Shown in pieces: positions 1-12,583 of a stretch of 64,000 nt of DNA. The stretch covers positions 44,522,963 through 44,586,962 of the forward strand of contig CM064421.1 of assembly GCA_032690845.1 (NCBI GenBank). Direction: 5' to 3'. The stretch comes from Eleusine coracana subsp. coracana. Taxonomy: Eukaryota > Streptophyta > Magnoliopsida > Poales > Poaceae. The first letter of the stretch is position 1. The number at the start of each line of letters is the position of its first letter. The translations under genes were made by a program, and so were the position numbers. The notes beneath the pieces are model-generated. The model was not told the origin of the DNA. It ran no database searches and saw only the letters and a program-made list of their open reading frames with translations.

Positions 1-3000
1 ATGGGGACGTACAGGTGCTGCATCTTCTTCACGCGCAGGTTCGCGCTCGAGGACGCGTCCACGCCCGACGACGTGCGCGCGCTCTTCTCTCGCTTCGCCG
101 CCGGCGCGCCATACATGGGCGCCGACGACCTCCGCCGCTACCTCGCCGCCTCGGGGGCGCCCGGCGGCGGCAAGGACGCCGAGCAGATCGTCGACCGGGT
201 CCTGCAGGACCGCAGCCGCACCCCGCGGTTCGGGAGGCCCGCGCTCACCATCGACGACTTCAGGCACCTGCTATTCTCCGAGGAACTCAACCCGCCAATC
301 CAGCACCCCCAGGTACCTATCACCTGCCGGAAACTGCTCGAGCACCGATCCCTAAATGCCCCTTGATTTAGACACGCATTGGAGCAGAGGTTCAGTAATG
401 CGGCTAATTAGCGGTTCACGAGGGGGATTTACGAATTGCTCTGCAAAATGCTTGTGCCATTGCCGCCTTCCATGCTATGCTGTCACAATGATGAAACTGT
501 TTCGCCCTGCTTAGCATCATAGGATCCGCATTGATGTTTTTCAGTGCAATCACTATGTCTTTGTTATTTCTGCGTCATGACGCATCACACCTACCAAGCT
601 GGTCTTGGATATCATTCATCGATTTGCAATTATAGTGATATGTATGTGCCATGTGAAAATTATTTGACAGTAGCCACCTTGTTTCCAGGTCCATCATGAC
701 ATGAACGCACCGCTGTCCCATTATTTCATTTACACGGGGCACAACTCTTATCTGACCGGTAATCAGCTCAGCAGTGACTGCAGTGATCTTCCCATCATCA
801 AGGCGCTGCAATTAGGTGTTCGTGTAATTGAGTTGGACATATGGCCAAATTCTTCTAAAGATGACATTGATGTTCTCCACGGAAGGTACATATCTGCCTG
901 CATAACTTGACGCATTGTTTTTATGAAGAAATTTTTCTGGACACCTTTGTGTTAGAGATTCATTTGTACACTTACAACTAAAGCTATTTCAAGCTTTGTT
1001 GAACTTTGTTTTGGCTATTGAAAAACAGATACATTCCACACAGTGATTTTATTCCAAGTTTTTAACTCTTAATAGGACACTGACAGCCCCAGTATCACTA
1101 ATCAAATGCTTGAGATCGATCAAAGAGTATGCCTTCGTTGCATCCCCGTATCCTGTTATTATAACATTAGAAGACCACCTAACGTTTGATCTTCAGGCGA
1201 AAGTTGCTAAGGTAATTTATTCTTCCCTGAAAAATCAATATATGGATGCAGGTGATTCCACTATAGCTACTTCTGAAATTTTGTTTAGATGGTACTTGAA
1301 GTATTTGGAGGCATGCTCTATTACCCTGAATCAAAGCATCTTCAAGAATTTCCCTCCCCTGAAGCTCTAAAGGGGCGTGTCATCCTCTCAACAAAACCCC
1401 CAAAGGAGTACCTGGAATCGAAGGGTGGTACTATGAAGGAGAGAGGAGTTGAGCCTCAGTTTAGGAAACGAGAAAGTGAAGAAGCAGCATGGGGAATAGA
1501 AGTCCCAGATATTCAGGAAGAGATGCAGGTTGCCGAGAAGGTACTGGTCTTAAATTCTGCTACATTTTACCTTGGTTTTTAGTCTACATTACCTCCCATT
1601 AAGATTTTTCTGAACGGTGCTTTAACAGAATGGCGATGATCTATTATACGGTGAAAAAAGTGCCGAAAATGGTGATGAGAATAAAACGTGCAAACATAAG
1701 GCACCAGAGTATAAGCACCTCATTACTATTAAGGCAGGAAAGCCAAAGGGTGCTATCGTGGATGCCTTAAACAGTGATCGGGACAAAGTTAGGCGCCTTA
1801 GTTTGAGTGAACAAGAACTTGCAAAGGTGGCAGCAAGTCATGGTCCTAGCATCGTAAGGTTTGTTTAGCATATACATTTAATTGCTCAGCTAGTGTTGGT
1901 TAGAGACAGAATGTTAGTATTGTCGTTGCCATTCCTTACGTCAAATCTCTTTTTTTTTTTTTCTGCTTTTTTCCCCCTCTTACTGAAGAGCTTTTTCTAT
2001 TTATCCAAGCAGATTCACACATAGAAATCTATTGAGAATATACCCAAAGGGAACCCGCTTTGATTCATCAAATTACAATCCATTTCTTGGCTGGGTCCAT
2101 GGTGCTCAAATGGTGGCATTCAATATGCAGGTAAACTTCTGATTTAAGCAACATATGCCCGCTTTTTTCTTTTGGTTAGCTGGTTGTATCTACTTAGTTT
2201 GGCACCAACTATAGTTTACAGTCTTTTTTTGTCTAATGTAATTATCCTAAAGGATTTAAATGAAAAGTAAAGCATTCTTGGCGATTTAATTACTGTAGTT
2301 ATTGGATCAAGATTCAATTTTCCATAAATGCCACTGAGGTCATTTTTTGGTTGGTTTGGCACATGATTCAGGGTGCGCTTTTTTTTTTTTTTTTTTTTTT
2401 TGCAAACCATAATGCATAATTGGTTAGTGTGTTGTACAGGCGGCAAAACACCAGAATTTTTTGGTTTTCCTTACCATAACAGACATTACTTCCATATTAG
2501 TAGCTGCTTAATGTCATGAAGACCTGATATTTTTCCTAGGGATATGGAAGAGCACTTTGGTTAATGCACGGTTTTTATAAAGCGAACGGTGGCTGTGGTT
2601 ACGTGAAGAAACCAGATTTCTTGATGCAAACTTGTCCAGATGGAAAGGTGTTCGATCCGAAGGCAGATTTACCAGTTAAGGCAACATTGAAGGTGCATGT
2701 CTCTCTATTTTTTTTCCATTCTGTTTCTCTTTATTTTCTTGCAAGATACATCCGTATATGGCTTGTTTATCTTCTATAAGATTGAGATGGGCTAACCAGA
2801 TACTGATTTTCAGGTGAAGGTATACATGGGCGATGGCTGGCAAAAAGACTTTGAGCAGACACACTTCGACACATACTCACCTCCGGATTTCTATACAAAG
2901 GTCTGCACACTTGTCGAGTTTGGGCATTGCAAACGAACCTGAAACTTGAGGAGTTGAGACATTGCTAATTTGCCCTTGGCTCACCAAACGAACAGGTTGG

Positions 3001-3286
3001 CATCGCCGGCGTTCCGTCAGACTCGGTAATGATGAAGACGAAGGCCGTGGAGGACAACTGGGTACCCGTGTGGGAGGAGGAGTTCGTCTTCCCGCTGACG
3101 GTCCCGGAGATCGCGGTGCTCCGCGTGGAGGTGCACGAGCAGGACGTGAGCGACGACGACTTCGGCGGGCAGACCGCGCTGCCTGTGATGGAGCTGCGGC
3201 CGGGGATCCGCGCCGTGCCGCTGTTCGACCACAAGGGGCTCAAGTTCAGGAACGTCAAGCTCCTCATGGGCTTCGAATTCGTCTAG
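1..3286 (+). CDS. PLC: Phosphoinositide-specific phospholipase C (PI-PLC), complete
   Basis: It hydrolyses PIP2/PI4P to diacylglycerol and an inositol phosphate at the plasma membrane, dependent on calcium. Nine exons with GT-AG borders join in frame: 1-312, 689-885, 1076-1211, 1289-1540, 1629-1858, 2013-2130, 2540-2692, 2814-2900, 2996-3286; 591 residues, the usual size of plant PI-PLCs. Order: degenerate EF-hand-like N-terminus (about 20-95), catalytic X box from residue 105 (GHNSYLTGNQ with catalytic His122, ELDIW, and VLHGR with His168), an acidic/basic linker, Y box (about 310-450, with NPFLGWVHGAQMVAFNMQ) and a C-terminal C2 domain ending at the stop (GFEFV). The window begins exactly at the ATG, so its promoter and 5' UTR are not visible. 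Exon phases and family conservation make the model strong; which of the several grass PLC paralogues it is cannot be decided here. Confidence 0.95.
2378..2402 (+). repeat. Poly-T homopolymer in PLC intron 6
   Basis: A run of about 24 T lies in the 409-bp intron between PLC exons 6 and 7, well upstream of the acceptor at 2539. It is probably only a length-variable homopolymer. Confidence 0.8.
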
Positions 3287-3557
3287 GATATGTTGTTTGA
3301 TCGTTGTTTTGATGATGATAAAATGGGATTCGCAATCGCAAGGCGCTCTCTGTGTTTGCATCCGACGTGGCACATATCACGGCGCCTCATCTGTTGGCAC
3401 AGATCCTTCGGCCAGGATCTGCCGTGGCCCGCGCTACCAACGGCGTAGATTGAACGGAAAATATCATATGGATAAGAATGAGCTGTAAGCGACTGACTGG
3501 GGGTCTGGACTGACGACGCTAGTAGTAACAAGCAGTAAGCAAATCAAAACGGTGGCC
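3287..3557. other. Short spacer between PLC and STR10-like gene
   Basis: Only about 270 bp separate the PLC stop from the next ATG on the same strand. It must hold the PLC 3' UTR and the promoter/5' UTR of the rhodanese gene. I see no clear TATA box and no transposon end. Confidence 0.6.
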
Positions 3558-4343
3558 ATGGCGATGGGGGTCGTCGCCGCGGCTGCGTCGACCTTCTTCG
3601 CCGCCTCCCCCAGTCCGCGTCTGTCTCGCCATCGCTCTCGCATCAGGAGGGCGCAGGCGACGTCGTCGTCGTGGGCCGGGAACGCCGAGGAGCTGGTCCG
3701 GTCGGGCACGGTGAGGCCCGTGCGGCCGCGCGACGCCAGGGACCTGCTCGGCGCGGAGGGGTTCCGGCTGCTGGACGTGCGGCCGGAGTGGGAGCGCGCG
3801 CGCGCCGGGGTTCGTGGCTCGGCGCACGTGCCGCTGTTCGTGGGGGACGACGACATGGGCCTCGTGACGCTGCTCAAGAAGTGGGTCCACTTCGGCTACA
3901 TCGGGCTGTGGACCGGCCAGTCCTTCACCAAGATGAACGACCGCTTCCTCGACGACGTCGCCGCCGCCGTCGCCGGCGACGGGAAGGACGCCAAGCTCCT
4001 CGTCGCCTGCGGCGAAGGCCTCAGGTAATCAATCATTCGAGTCGGATGAGGGCGTTCGTTTCCTTGCATTGAGACCGGCTTCTTTGTTCCGGTTCCGTGT
4101 CGTGCGTGTTTTATCAAAGCTAGAATGCGTTGCTGGGTTCCAACAAGCAGGTCATTGATCGCGGTGAGGATGCTCCACGACGACGGGTACAAGAACGTGG
4201 CGTGGCTCGCCGGCGGGTTCAGCAAGTGCGTGGACGGGGACTTCGCCGACGTGGAGGGCGAGAGCAAGCTGCAGTACGCCACCATCGGGGGAGTGTCCTA
4301 CATCTTCCTCCAGCTGCTGCTGCTGCTCGGGGTGGTCAAGTGA
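3558..4343 (+). CDS. STR10: Chloroplast rhodanese-like domain protein (STR10-like)
   Basis: Two exons (3558-4024 and 4151-4343, GT-AG) give 219 residues. The first ATG of the frame is at 3558; the upstream GTG in frame is not a start. The N-terminus is rich in Ala, Ser and Arg without acidic residues, as in a plastid transit peptide. A single rhodanese fold follows, with the LLDVRPEWE motif near residue 75 and the active-site loop CGEGLRS (Cys151), split by the intron at the Arg codon. The C-terminus ends in a hydrophobic stretch (IFLQLLLLLGVV) that could be a membrane anchor. The architecture matches the Arabidopsis rhodanese-like protein 10 group. The active Cys suggests a persulfide-carrying or sulfurtransferase-like activity, but the substrate of this group is not established. 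Confidence 0.88.
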
Positions 4344-7300
4344 TCCCATGGACGGGGCACATGGTCGTCGCACGGCCCGATCGTCCTCTCCATCTACGTC
4401 TCCCCGCCTGCTCTCTCGTTCGGATCCGCCATTTCTTTTTCCCATGTAGGCTTGTACTAGTATGAAAGCTGGATCAGTTTGTGGATTTGTGGGGCGGCAG
4501 CAGATTTCTCACAAAAACATCTGGATTTTACATTTGCACGGGATCATCCGTGCACGCGCACGACTAAGTAGGTTCATAAATATAGTCAGTCATGTTGTTT
4601 CCCGCAGGTGCAGTTAATCAAAATTCATCCGAAATGATGCATCTTAGATTTTACAATACTTTTAATTAATGCGCTCTTCTTTAAGTACTACCAAACTTGC
4701 AATTGCAAGATTAACGGCTCGCTTTGAGCCTTCGACTCTGTGAGGAGTGCCTATGAGAGCCTGCCTGGCCCAACTGAGTGGACGGGACGCGCCAGGCCCA
4801 ACGCGCTACCAGAGGGTGAAATACGTCGGCCGCCTCTTGCCCAGCCCACTGCTCGCCGAACGGCTGAAGATCAGATCGATGCTGACACAACACACAAGTG
4901 ACTTGGTGAGGTGGTCTTTCCTCTTTGAATACTAAACTCGTACCAGCAAAAGCACTCCTTGCACGTTCGTCAGGTCAGCTGTCCGCACCCCCGTTCTAGT
5001 AGTTTTCAAGCACGAGGATGTCACTGTTCCTTGCTCGTTCTGCACTGTGTAACCTTTGTCGCAAGAGGATCGATATCATCCTGTTTGTACCTGCCTGCAT
5101 ACGGAATCGTGTTGGTCGTGTGGGCCGGACGAGGCCACCAGGCCCAGCCCCTTTCCTTGGGCCACACACTACTATAGTAGGTCAGGTGCAGCACTAGGCA
5201 CTAGCTACCGGCTAAGCCTACCATCAGACTAGTCAGTTGTACTGTGCCTCAACACGTGTCCCCGACTCGAGTCTGGACTCTTCCGCGGCAGATTAAGTCG
5301 ACGTAGGCTCAACATGTGGACCGGCGATCGGTTTCCGCGATCAAAATCAAAAGTGGTGCCAGCTCCGCGTTCGCTCGAAAAGCATCGATGTGGAAACACT
5401 CTTTATTGCACCCAAATTTCTGTATCGGGCGGGCATGATTTTTTCACACATAGGTAGGCTGGTGGGAGTCTGATAACGGCGGGGAGAAATATAGAGAGGA
5501 CAGTAGGGACCACATTTGAAAGTAGGGCCGGGGGCAAGAGTTGTGTGAGGAGCATATGAATATCGACGTCTCTTTTGTTCACGTGCTTGTGATGTAGGTA
5601 CCCAAAAAAGTAGGGGCTAAGAAACTTGAGTGTGTTCTACATCTCATGAGGAAAACGGTCCATACAAAAGAGACGTGCCCCAACATTAATGAGGAAAAGG
5701 TTCCATACAAGGATTTACAATCTGGGTACGTACATCCAAGATCTCATGTATTCATGTGGTTCAAATGGACATGCTTATTCACAGAAATAAGCAGAAGTAT
5801 CAAACACGAGGGTTCTTCAATTCAGAAGCTTATTAGTTCGGTAGTTTCTCATAACAAACTTAAAAGGTAAGATGCTGAATATGCATAAGCTATACCAAAC
5901 ATGCATGACAAGCATCGGTGTCTCGATCACGAAGCATTGATACTAAATATTTACTCCCTTCAATTTTCTATAGATGATGCTGGTTGCATTGGTTCAATGT
6001 AACTAATCATAACAGAAAGCTATATATCACTAAGACAACTCTCACCTCATTCACACCTAAATTCTTTCTTCCTCGATTTCAACCCTTCTCCATCTCCATG
6101 AGATTCGACTAGTTTAAGAATTACGGCTAAGATGTTTCGGGTCTAGGGCCTGGGTTTTGGGTTTCAGGTGTTGAGGGTCGGGCTTCAAGGGAGTACTGCA
6201 AATGTTGTCTCGGCTCGACAATGGCAGTTGCTTAGTGGTCTGGGGAGGCAACGGTGGTACAGTCAGAACTACGAACAGTGGACAGGTTCAGCTGCGGAGG
6301 CTATGAAATCATGACCACGACGAGGGTAGCGAGTGAGAACGAGCAGTTCTAGGAAAAATGTTCTTACAATCTCGCGTCGGAAGGTAGAAACATGTGGGAT
6401 CCTGATCCAATGGACTTAGAAAATCGAGCTGATGACTTGCCGGGATTCAACCACTTGGATTAGAGCAGAAGTATATTCTTTTTTTTAGAAAAAAGTGGGA
6501 ACATTCTGTCTAAAAGGAAAAACAACTTTTGCTCCTAAAGCACTTCCTGGAAACAACCTTAATTGCGTTACCGCGCGCACAAGGTTTTGGAAAACGAAGC
6601 GGAAGATGGCTGCCTTGTCGCCCATCAAGCACGCGTTGCGCCTGCATCAAAAGATCGCCGTCACTACGAGTGACAGAGCACTGCTCAGGCATCCACCGAA
6701 AACGACGCAAGCATACGGCCACGCGTGGGTGAAAGGTTTCCCGTCTCATTTTGGTATCGACTCAGCGCAACACAGGAATGAGCTGAGTAACCACTGGCGG
6801 AGCCAGCTTTGAGCCAAGGAAGGGGTCATTTAATATAGTTCTTAGCTAATTAATGTGCTTACTATAGTAATAATAAAGTTTTTAACATAAATGAGACTCA
6901 GTCTTCTTTTTCTGTCAAAAATATATTTCTGTAGGTCCTATTTGGAAGCTCAATAAAACTTTTCTGGCATTTATACATCTTCTGGAGACTCTTTGTTATC
7001 GTTTCTTCAGGACTAGTACAAATTAAGTTTATTAATTATATGACTCTTTAATTTATAGATATAAAAAGAAATATTTATAGATTAAAAAACTACTAGAACC
7101 TGTACAATGGTGTGAAAGCCTTCTCATACTCCTAAATTTAAGTGCATGAGGTGGTTGCTACGCGAAACAACCACCTCTTTCTCTCACCACCCTCTCTCTC
7201 TTCCACATTATCAAAAATCCTATATGACAATGCATGAGACGAGCTATGAGACTGCCTACGTGTAGTATTATACCTGTCCTAATAACAGAAAGAGGCATTA

Positions 7301-7504
7301 TTAGTAATTCTTCTCATCTCTCTATATATACGCATGGCCACATGGTGGGCTGAGATTTGATTTCAGTTCCGTGGGACGAATTTACATCATAGCGTCTCAC
7401 AAAAGTTTCCACTCGGAAGATTAAACATCAATTTATTTACCAATCGATCCAAGGATATGCACAGCCAGCTAGCTGAAAACTTAGCAGCTGCTGGGGTCGT
7501 TGTG
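4344..7504. other. Intergenic region with no recognisable gene
   Basis: About 3.2 kb between convergent genes. It must hold the 3' UTRs of STR10 (+) and JOX (-). A segment near 5955 starts like a Stowaway end (TACTCCCTTC) but I find no partner. Near 6793 the string ACTGGCGGAGCCAGC resembles one end of a hAT-type MITE, again without a visible second end. Short open frames at 4711-5180 and 6495-6812 have no recognisable motif. Confidence 0.5.
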
Positions 7505-10426
7505 CTAGCTAGAGGACGTGTCAGCAGCTGGTGGACCAGGACAAGAGACGTCGATGACAGAGCTTCCACTGGCTTTTTTGGCCGTGGCTTGTAGGGACTC
7601 GAGCTGCGCCTTGCCGGCCAGGCCGCGCTGCCGGATGAAGACGCGGTACTCGTCGAAGGTCATTTCCGGGTACAGAGCCGGGCGGTCGGCGGTGACCAGC
7701 TCCGCCATGGGCGCGATGGGCAGGTCGCTCCGCGGGTTGTAGAAGAAGGCCATCGACAACCGGTCCTCCGCTGCGCTCACCGTCACCCGGTGCTCCACGC
7801 TCTTGTACACCGCGTTGCTCAGCACCTGCATGATGGCACGCGCATTTTAGTTTAGTGATGCAACAGAAGCATGGATGTTCATTCACATACTTAATAATTT
7901 CTAGACTAATATATCATGCTTGACTGATAATTTTGTTTATGACTTCAAAAGTGCACAGATCACTGACAAAAGTTAGGCCGCTAACTCTGGCCTATTTATA
8001 TTAGGTAGTAGATCGGCGAGAACAACGTCAGGTATCATTCGTTAGTATATGTTAATAAGGCGATTCCCCTCTAAACTAGTGCGTACATGGGACAAACATA
8101 TATACAAGAAAGGTTAGATCATCATGTGATCAGATGATGGTATATAATGCACATTTAAAGCACTGATACAACTACTTTATCTCTCTAGAAGCATTGTTCA
8201 TTACTGAAGTGACAAGCTATGGTCTGACTAGTCAGCGGCGAAGGAAAATAAATAGGATGAGCCATCGTGTTCGTCGGCCAATCACTTGAGGCAGTTCGTC
8301 CCACGTGCAGGGACAATTTACCACATGTCATTGATAGCAATGGTACATCATCAATGGTACTTGAGGCAGTTCGTCCCACGGGCGAGCGAATGGCTGAGGT
8401 CCTCCGATCCGGCGCGGATCGGGCAGCTGGTCAGTGATAGCAATGGTACATCATCAAGTGCAAATCCTAGTGGGCACATACATGCTCAACCAGACTAACA
8501 AGATCCTCTACGTCTCTAGCCAGTGAACACAAACTTGAGTCAAGGTACGAGACAAAAGAGCCGAGTATCTAGGTTATTCTGCCACCTTTATCCATGTATA
8601 TCTGCACAGCACAATATGTGCACAGACAAATGACTCTCTGTTATGTACTTTTATACCTTTTCTTTTACACTAAATTATCCCCACAGTAGATATTGGTTTA
8701 TTATGAGGACGTTATGCACTACTATATGAATATAACAAAGAGTTAAATGGGATCATTCTACAACATTTTTTTTATGAACATTATGCCTTGTGAGAAAAAA
8801 TATATTGGTCCTCAATACGATAGTTGTTCCTCAAAAAAGTTAAATGGGCCCGTTTTGATATACGTTAGTATAGCTTGGTAGGATTGAGCTTGTGTTCGAT
8901 TTTAGTTGAAGAAAAAATTAGTGGTCGAAGTTTTTGGAAACATTTCTGCAGAGATTCGAGGATTTTTTTCAACCCTATGTTTCGTGAGGCTTTATTTTGT
9001 CGTGAGTCCGGAGTCCTGACACGATCAATCAGATTCGGCTTTCCGTTGGCGTCGTAGCGGTTTGTCGTTCAAACCCGGATGCCGATCCATGGGACACGTG
9101 TCGAGATTCGGCACAACCTCGATCCTCATCATATTGATTCCTCTCTTTTCTTTTTATCCCACTTTATTTATATTTCCCCTTTACTATATATTCGATCCTG
9201 CGCCTAGATAGGTGCACGTGCGGTTCGCGGTAGTTGCACGTATCCCAATTTCAGTCACGTTTTGCTACAGTATCTAGTCAACCGTGGCTCAGCAAGGTGG
9301 CTAGCTGTAGCAGTCGTCGACTCTGACTATAATCTATTATAACCCCTATAAAATTCGCATCTTACGTTTATGTTTTGTTTGCTACTAGTGCGTATGTGAT
9401 GAGCTCGTATGCACAGTACTTGTTGCTATACAGCCACAACAGTAGTAGTACATGCAGTTACGTACCTGGATTTGGTCTCCTATGTTGACGATGAAGGCGT
9501 CAGGCACGGGATCGACGGTGATCCACTGTCCGTCTGCTGGCCTCCTGACCTGCAGTCCCCTGACGTGGTTGTCCACGAGCAGCATGGTCATCCCGCCCGG
9601 GTCCGAGTGCGCCGCCACGCCGAGCGTCAGCTCCGGCTGCGGGCACCGAGGGTAGAAGTTGACCCGTAAGCACGCCCCCTCGCCGCCCACGCCGCCGAAC
9701 GCCTCCGGTAGCCTGCTGGCCTCCAAGCCCAGCCCGGTCGACAGCAGCCGCATCACCCGGCGAGCCAGATGAAGCACCTCATCCCCGTACTCCTCCGTCG
9801 TCTCCCTGCTTAATTTGCATGTTTTCACACAGATGTTGAGATCCTCAATCGTTTGTTTTGTTGCATATATATATGTTTGCATATATGTATATATGATCAA
9901 CAGGAGTGATGCGTCGTGTGTACCGCAGAGTGGGAGGGAGGGATGGCCACTTGTCATGGTTCTTGAGCGACGACGGCAGGAGGTGGAGGAAGTAGTAGTC
10001 TCCCCAGTCGAGGGGCCCGCCCTTGGTGGTCCCGAGGCGGCTGCCGTACCCCTCGTACGTCGCCGGCGAGTTGGCATAGCGCTCGCGCACCTCGGCGGGC
10101 TGCCGGAAGAATCCCCGCCAAGACGCGCGCGCGCGGCGGAGGAGCTCCGGCGGCACGCCGTGGTTCACGGCCTGGAAGAAGCCCCACTCCCGGCACGCCG
10201 CTTGGCACGCCTCGTCAACGTCCGGCATTGATAGGTCAACGACCGGGATGCTCTTCAGGCCACCAGCATCATCGCTGCTGCTGTTACCGGAGAAAGCAGG
10301 CGATGGCCGCTCGGAGGGAGGCTTGACGTAGCGCTCCGGGATCGTGCCGCCGCAGGTGTCCGACACGGCCTGCACGCGCACAACGGGCTCCGGCCAGCCG
10401 GCGCCGCCGTTGAAGCAGCTAGCCAT
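7505..10426 (-). CDS. JOX: Jasmonate-induced oxygenase (JOX) class 2-oxoglutarate/Fe(II) dioxygenase
   Basis: Minus-strand exons 10426-9924, 9805-9466 and 7825-7505 join in frame to 387 residues. Signatures: WPEPVVRVQ near the N-terminus, TYEGYGSRLG, LDWGDYYFLH, iron-binding HSD (His234, Asp236) and His293, and the 2-oxoglutarate pair RLS (Arg303, Ser305). Arg215 and the FDEYRVFIR segment (Phe338, Arg342, Arg346) align with residues described as jasmonate-contacting in Arabidopsis JOX2, which argues for JOX rather than generic DOX or flavonoid oxygenases. Such enzymes hydroxylate jasmonic acid to 12-OH-JA and damp the response. The 1640-bp second intron (7826-9465) holds a local duplication. 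Substrate specificity is inferred from family similarity. Confidence 0.92.
8283..8456 (+). repeat. Local direct duplication inside JOX intron 2
   Basis: Two blocks each occur twice in 175 bp: CTTGAGGCAGTTCGTCCCA (near 8285 and 8361) and GTGATAGCAATGGTACATCA-like sequence (near 8330 and 8432). Between the second pair lies a GC-rich insert containing GATCCGGCGCGGATC. It is intronic and has no coding sense. Confidence 0.75.
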
Positions 10427-10586
10427 CAGTAATAAGGAGCTATAGCTTATTGCTTCTGGTGCTAAGACGACAGGAACAGGACGCCCCTCCTGCAGTGAAC
10501 TTATTACGCACGCGTGGCATGCGATATATGGTCGCCTATGTACATGGATGCGGCTCCTGAGATGAATGGTGCCATATTTTACCCTT

Positions 10587-10594
10587 CTTTTATA
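10587..10594 (-). promoter_or_regulatory. Candidate TATA box of the JOX gene
   Basis: Read on the minus strand the sequence is TATAAAAG, about 165 bp upstream of the JOX ATG at 10426. The distance suits a plant core promoter with a 5' UTR of roughly 130 bases. No experimental start site is known to me. Confidence 0.4.
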
Positions 10595-12583
10595 AAGGAT
10601 AAGGGAGAGAGACGCTGCTGCCTTTGCCGATCATCATTGAACCGCTGAATATAAAAATTGCAGCTAGTGCTGCTGAGACCTTGAAAGCAACATTCTAAAA
10701 TGAGCACGTGCTTGAAAAAATAAATTAAGTGTGACACAGAATATGAAAATGATCAGTGTAAAGATAATGCTAGGGTTTTGTGGACGGAGCTCGATCGCTC
10801 TGCTCCTCTTTAATTACTATGCTGTTGTTGGTCCTCCTAGCCATACAGTATTCTTTTTGGTGAATTTCACAATCAGACCGATGGCGAGAGCCCGATAAAA
10901 ATTTACCTGTTTCGTACGTACTGATGTTTGTGTACGACAAGGGAACAAAAACGTCTTTTGCATTCTTTTTTGCCGTGGATATCAACAGCATTTTCAGCAC
11001 AGCGACAGGGTTAATAGTGTGTGCATAGTACTCTCATGCGTAACTTCAGTTTTGAAGCTCAATATATGCAGATACTCTCGTGGAATATGATTCTACCTAG
11101 GTCACACATCCGGACGAACAACGCCACTTTATTATTATTATTATTGAGAGAGAGAGAGAGCGAGTTGTGTGTTCTTCTTGAACGGCACATTATTCTACCT
11201 AAATTAATTTAATTATTTTATCATTTGGGATATATTTTTTCTATCAAAGATATGCCACTCATGTTGATTTAATAAATTAAGATAATAATCCTATATGTTG
11301 AAATATATATGAGTTCCTTGCCCTTTTTCTTAGATTAGGCCTGTACAGACTGCCTAATCAAACAAGGGAAGGAATAACTTGATATGGTATGACAGGGCCT
11401 AATGAATTGATTCATAGTATGGTATAAGAGGCAAAGTATCTCTCAACGCTAGTTATAAACCTGAGGTGTGTAATTTAGACATTCAGTTAAAATTCACATC
11501 TGACAAAGGCGTTGTGGAGTAGAACTATGATGATTATTGCAGTTGTTTGGTAGTAGTTCACCACACCAAAAACTGACCTTGGAAGAACAAGAAAAATGAA
11601 ATCCACATCAAAAACTGAATTAATCGCAAAATTCAGTTATTTTGGTACGGTCAGATGGTCAGTTTTACGGTTAACCATGACAATCAAAGCTGAGCTCAAA
11701 TAGTTAGATTTCTTATGTGGAACCTTCTCACACGGGGTTTGAGGTGTTGTATTCGCAGTTAGATATTCTTTTAAGTGTTACTCTAGTAAGGCTGAACAAG
11801 TCAATGCACATGTGGTGACTACGTCAATCTCAAGAGATTTGTCAAGCCCACTAATGTCTCATGGACATTTCCTAGGAGATAGCATATAGTAAATGTATGT
11901 GTGTTAATAGGGATAAGTGTTTATAGGTACATGTGAATATCTACATCTGTGCTTTGTTTTGCATAAAGAAAAGATAGAGAGAGCAGCACCATCGACATGC
12001 ATTGGGTCTAAGCCTCCCCAACGGCGAAGGTAGCGCCAAGGTGAGCCGAGTGTCACTGGGTGCTTTTGGGTGATCCTTGGTCGTGCATCAGGATCAAAAT
12101 GAGATGATTATCATTGAATTTTTCATTTTTCCCTGGTGCCATGGCACTCGGGTGTGCTAACATAGCTTCGCCCCTGAGCCTCCCTATCTCTCTTTCCTTA
12201 GTTACATGTATAGTAGCATGTTTGGTTAGACTTCTCTTTCTCTTTGAACCACGTGGGCTAGAAGGGTCCTTTTGGACCTAGCTGTAGCTAGTATTTTGTT
12301 GTACTCCAGCTAGATGTAGGATAGCAAAATGCCTTTGTCTATATACTGTTCGCAACCACACAGTAAAAACCATAGTATATCATAGTCATATTTGGACATA
12401 TGTAAAAGTTTTCTAGGGTTTTATAGAAAAATATTATTTGGACATTTGTAAAAGTTTTCTGGGTTTTTATAAATATTAGTCGTCCATAACACACCTCATC
12501 ATTTTACCTCAATTTTGTTAGTATACGGCTTCCACATGGAGTTGTGATTTCTAGAAATCTCATCATGAGCGGTGTTTTAGTTA
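10595..12583. other. JOX upstream region and AT-rich spacer
   Basis: No gene is recognised. Contents visible: a short (TTA)n followed by (GA)n run near 11129-11162, and an imperfect tandem duplication of about 45 bp near 12388-12475 (TTTGGACAT.TGTAAAAGTTTTCT twice). The proximal part presumably holds JOX regulatory DNA. Confidence 0.5.
11129..11162 (+). repeat. Compound microsatellite (TTA)n-(GA)n
   Basis: Five to six TTA units run directly into GAGAGAGAGAGAGAG. Likely length-polymorphic. Confidence 0.8.

Noticed and set aside
6495..6812. 105-codon open frame in the STR10-JOX spacer
   Set aside because: No recognisable domain; overlapping frames on the other strand are equally long.
6793..6840. 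hAT MITE end (ACTGGCGGAGCCAGC)
   Set aside because: I could not find a matching second end or duplication, so I do not call an element.
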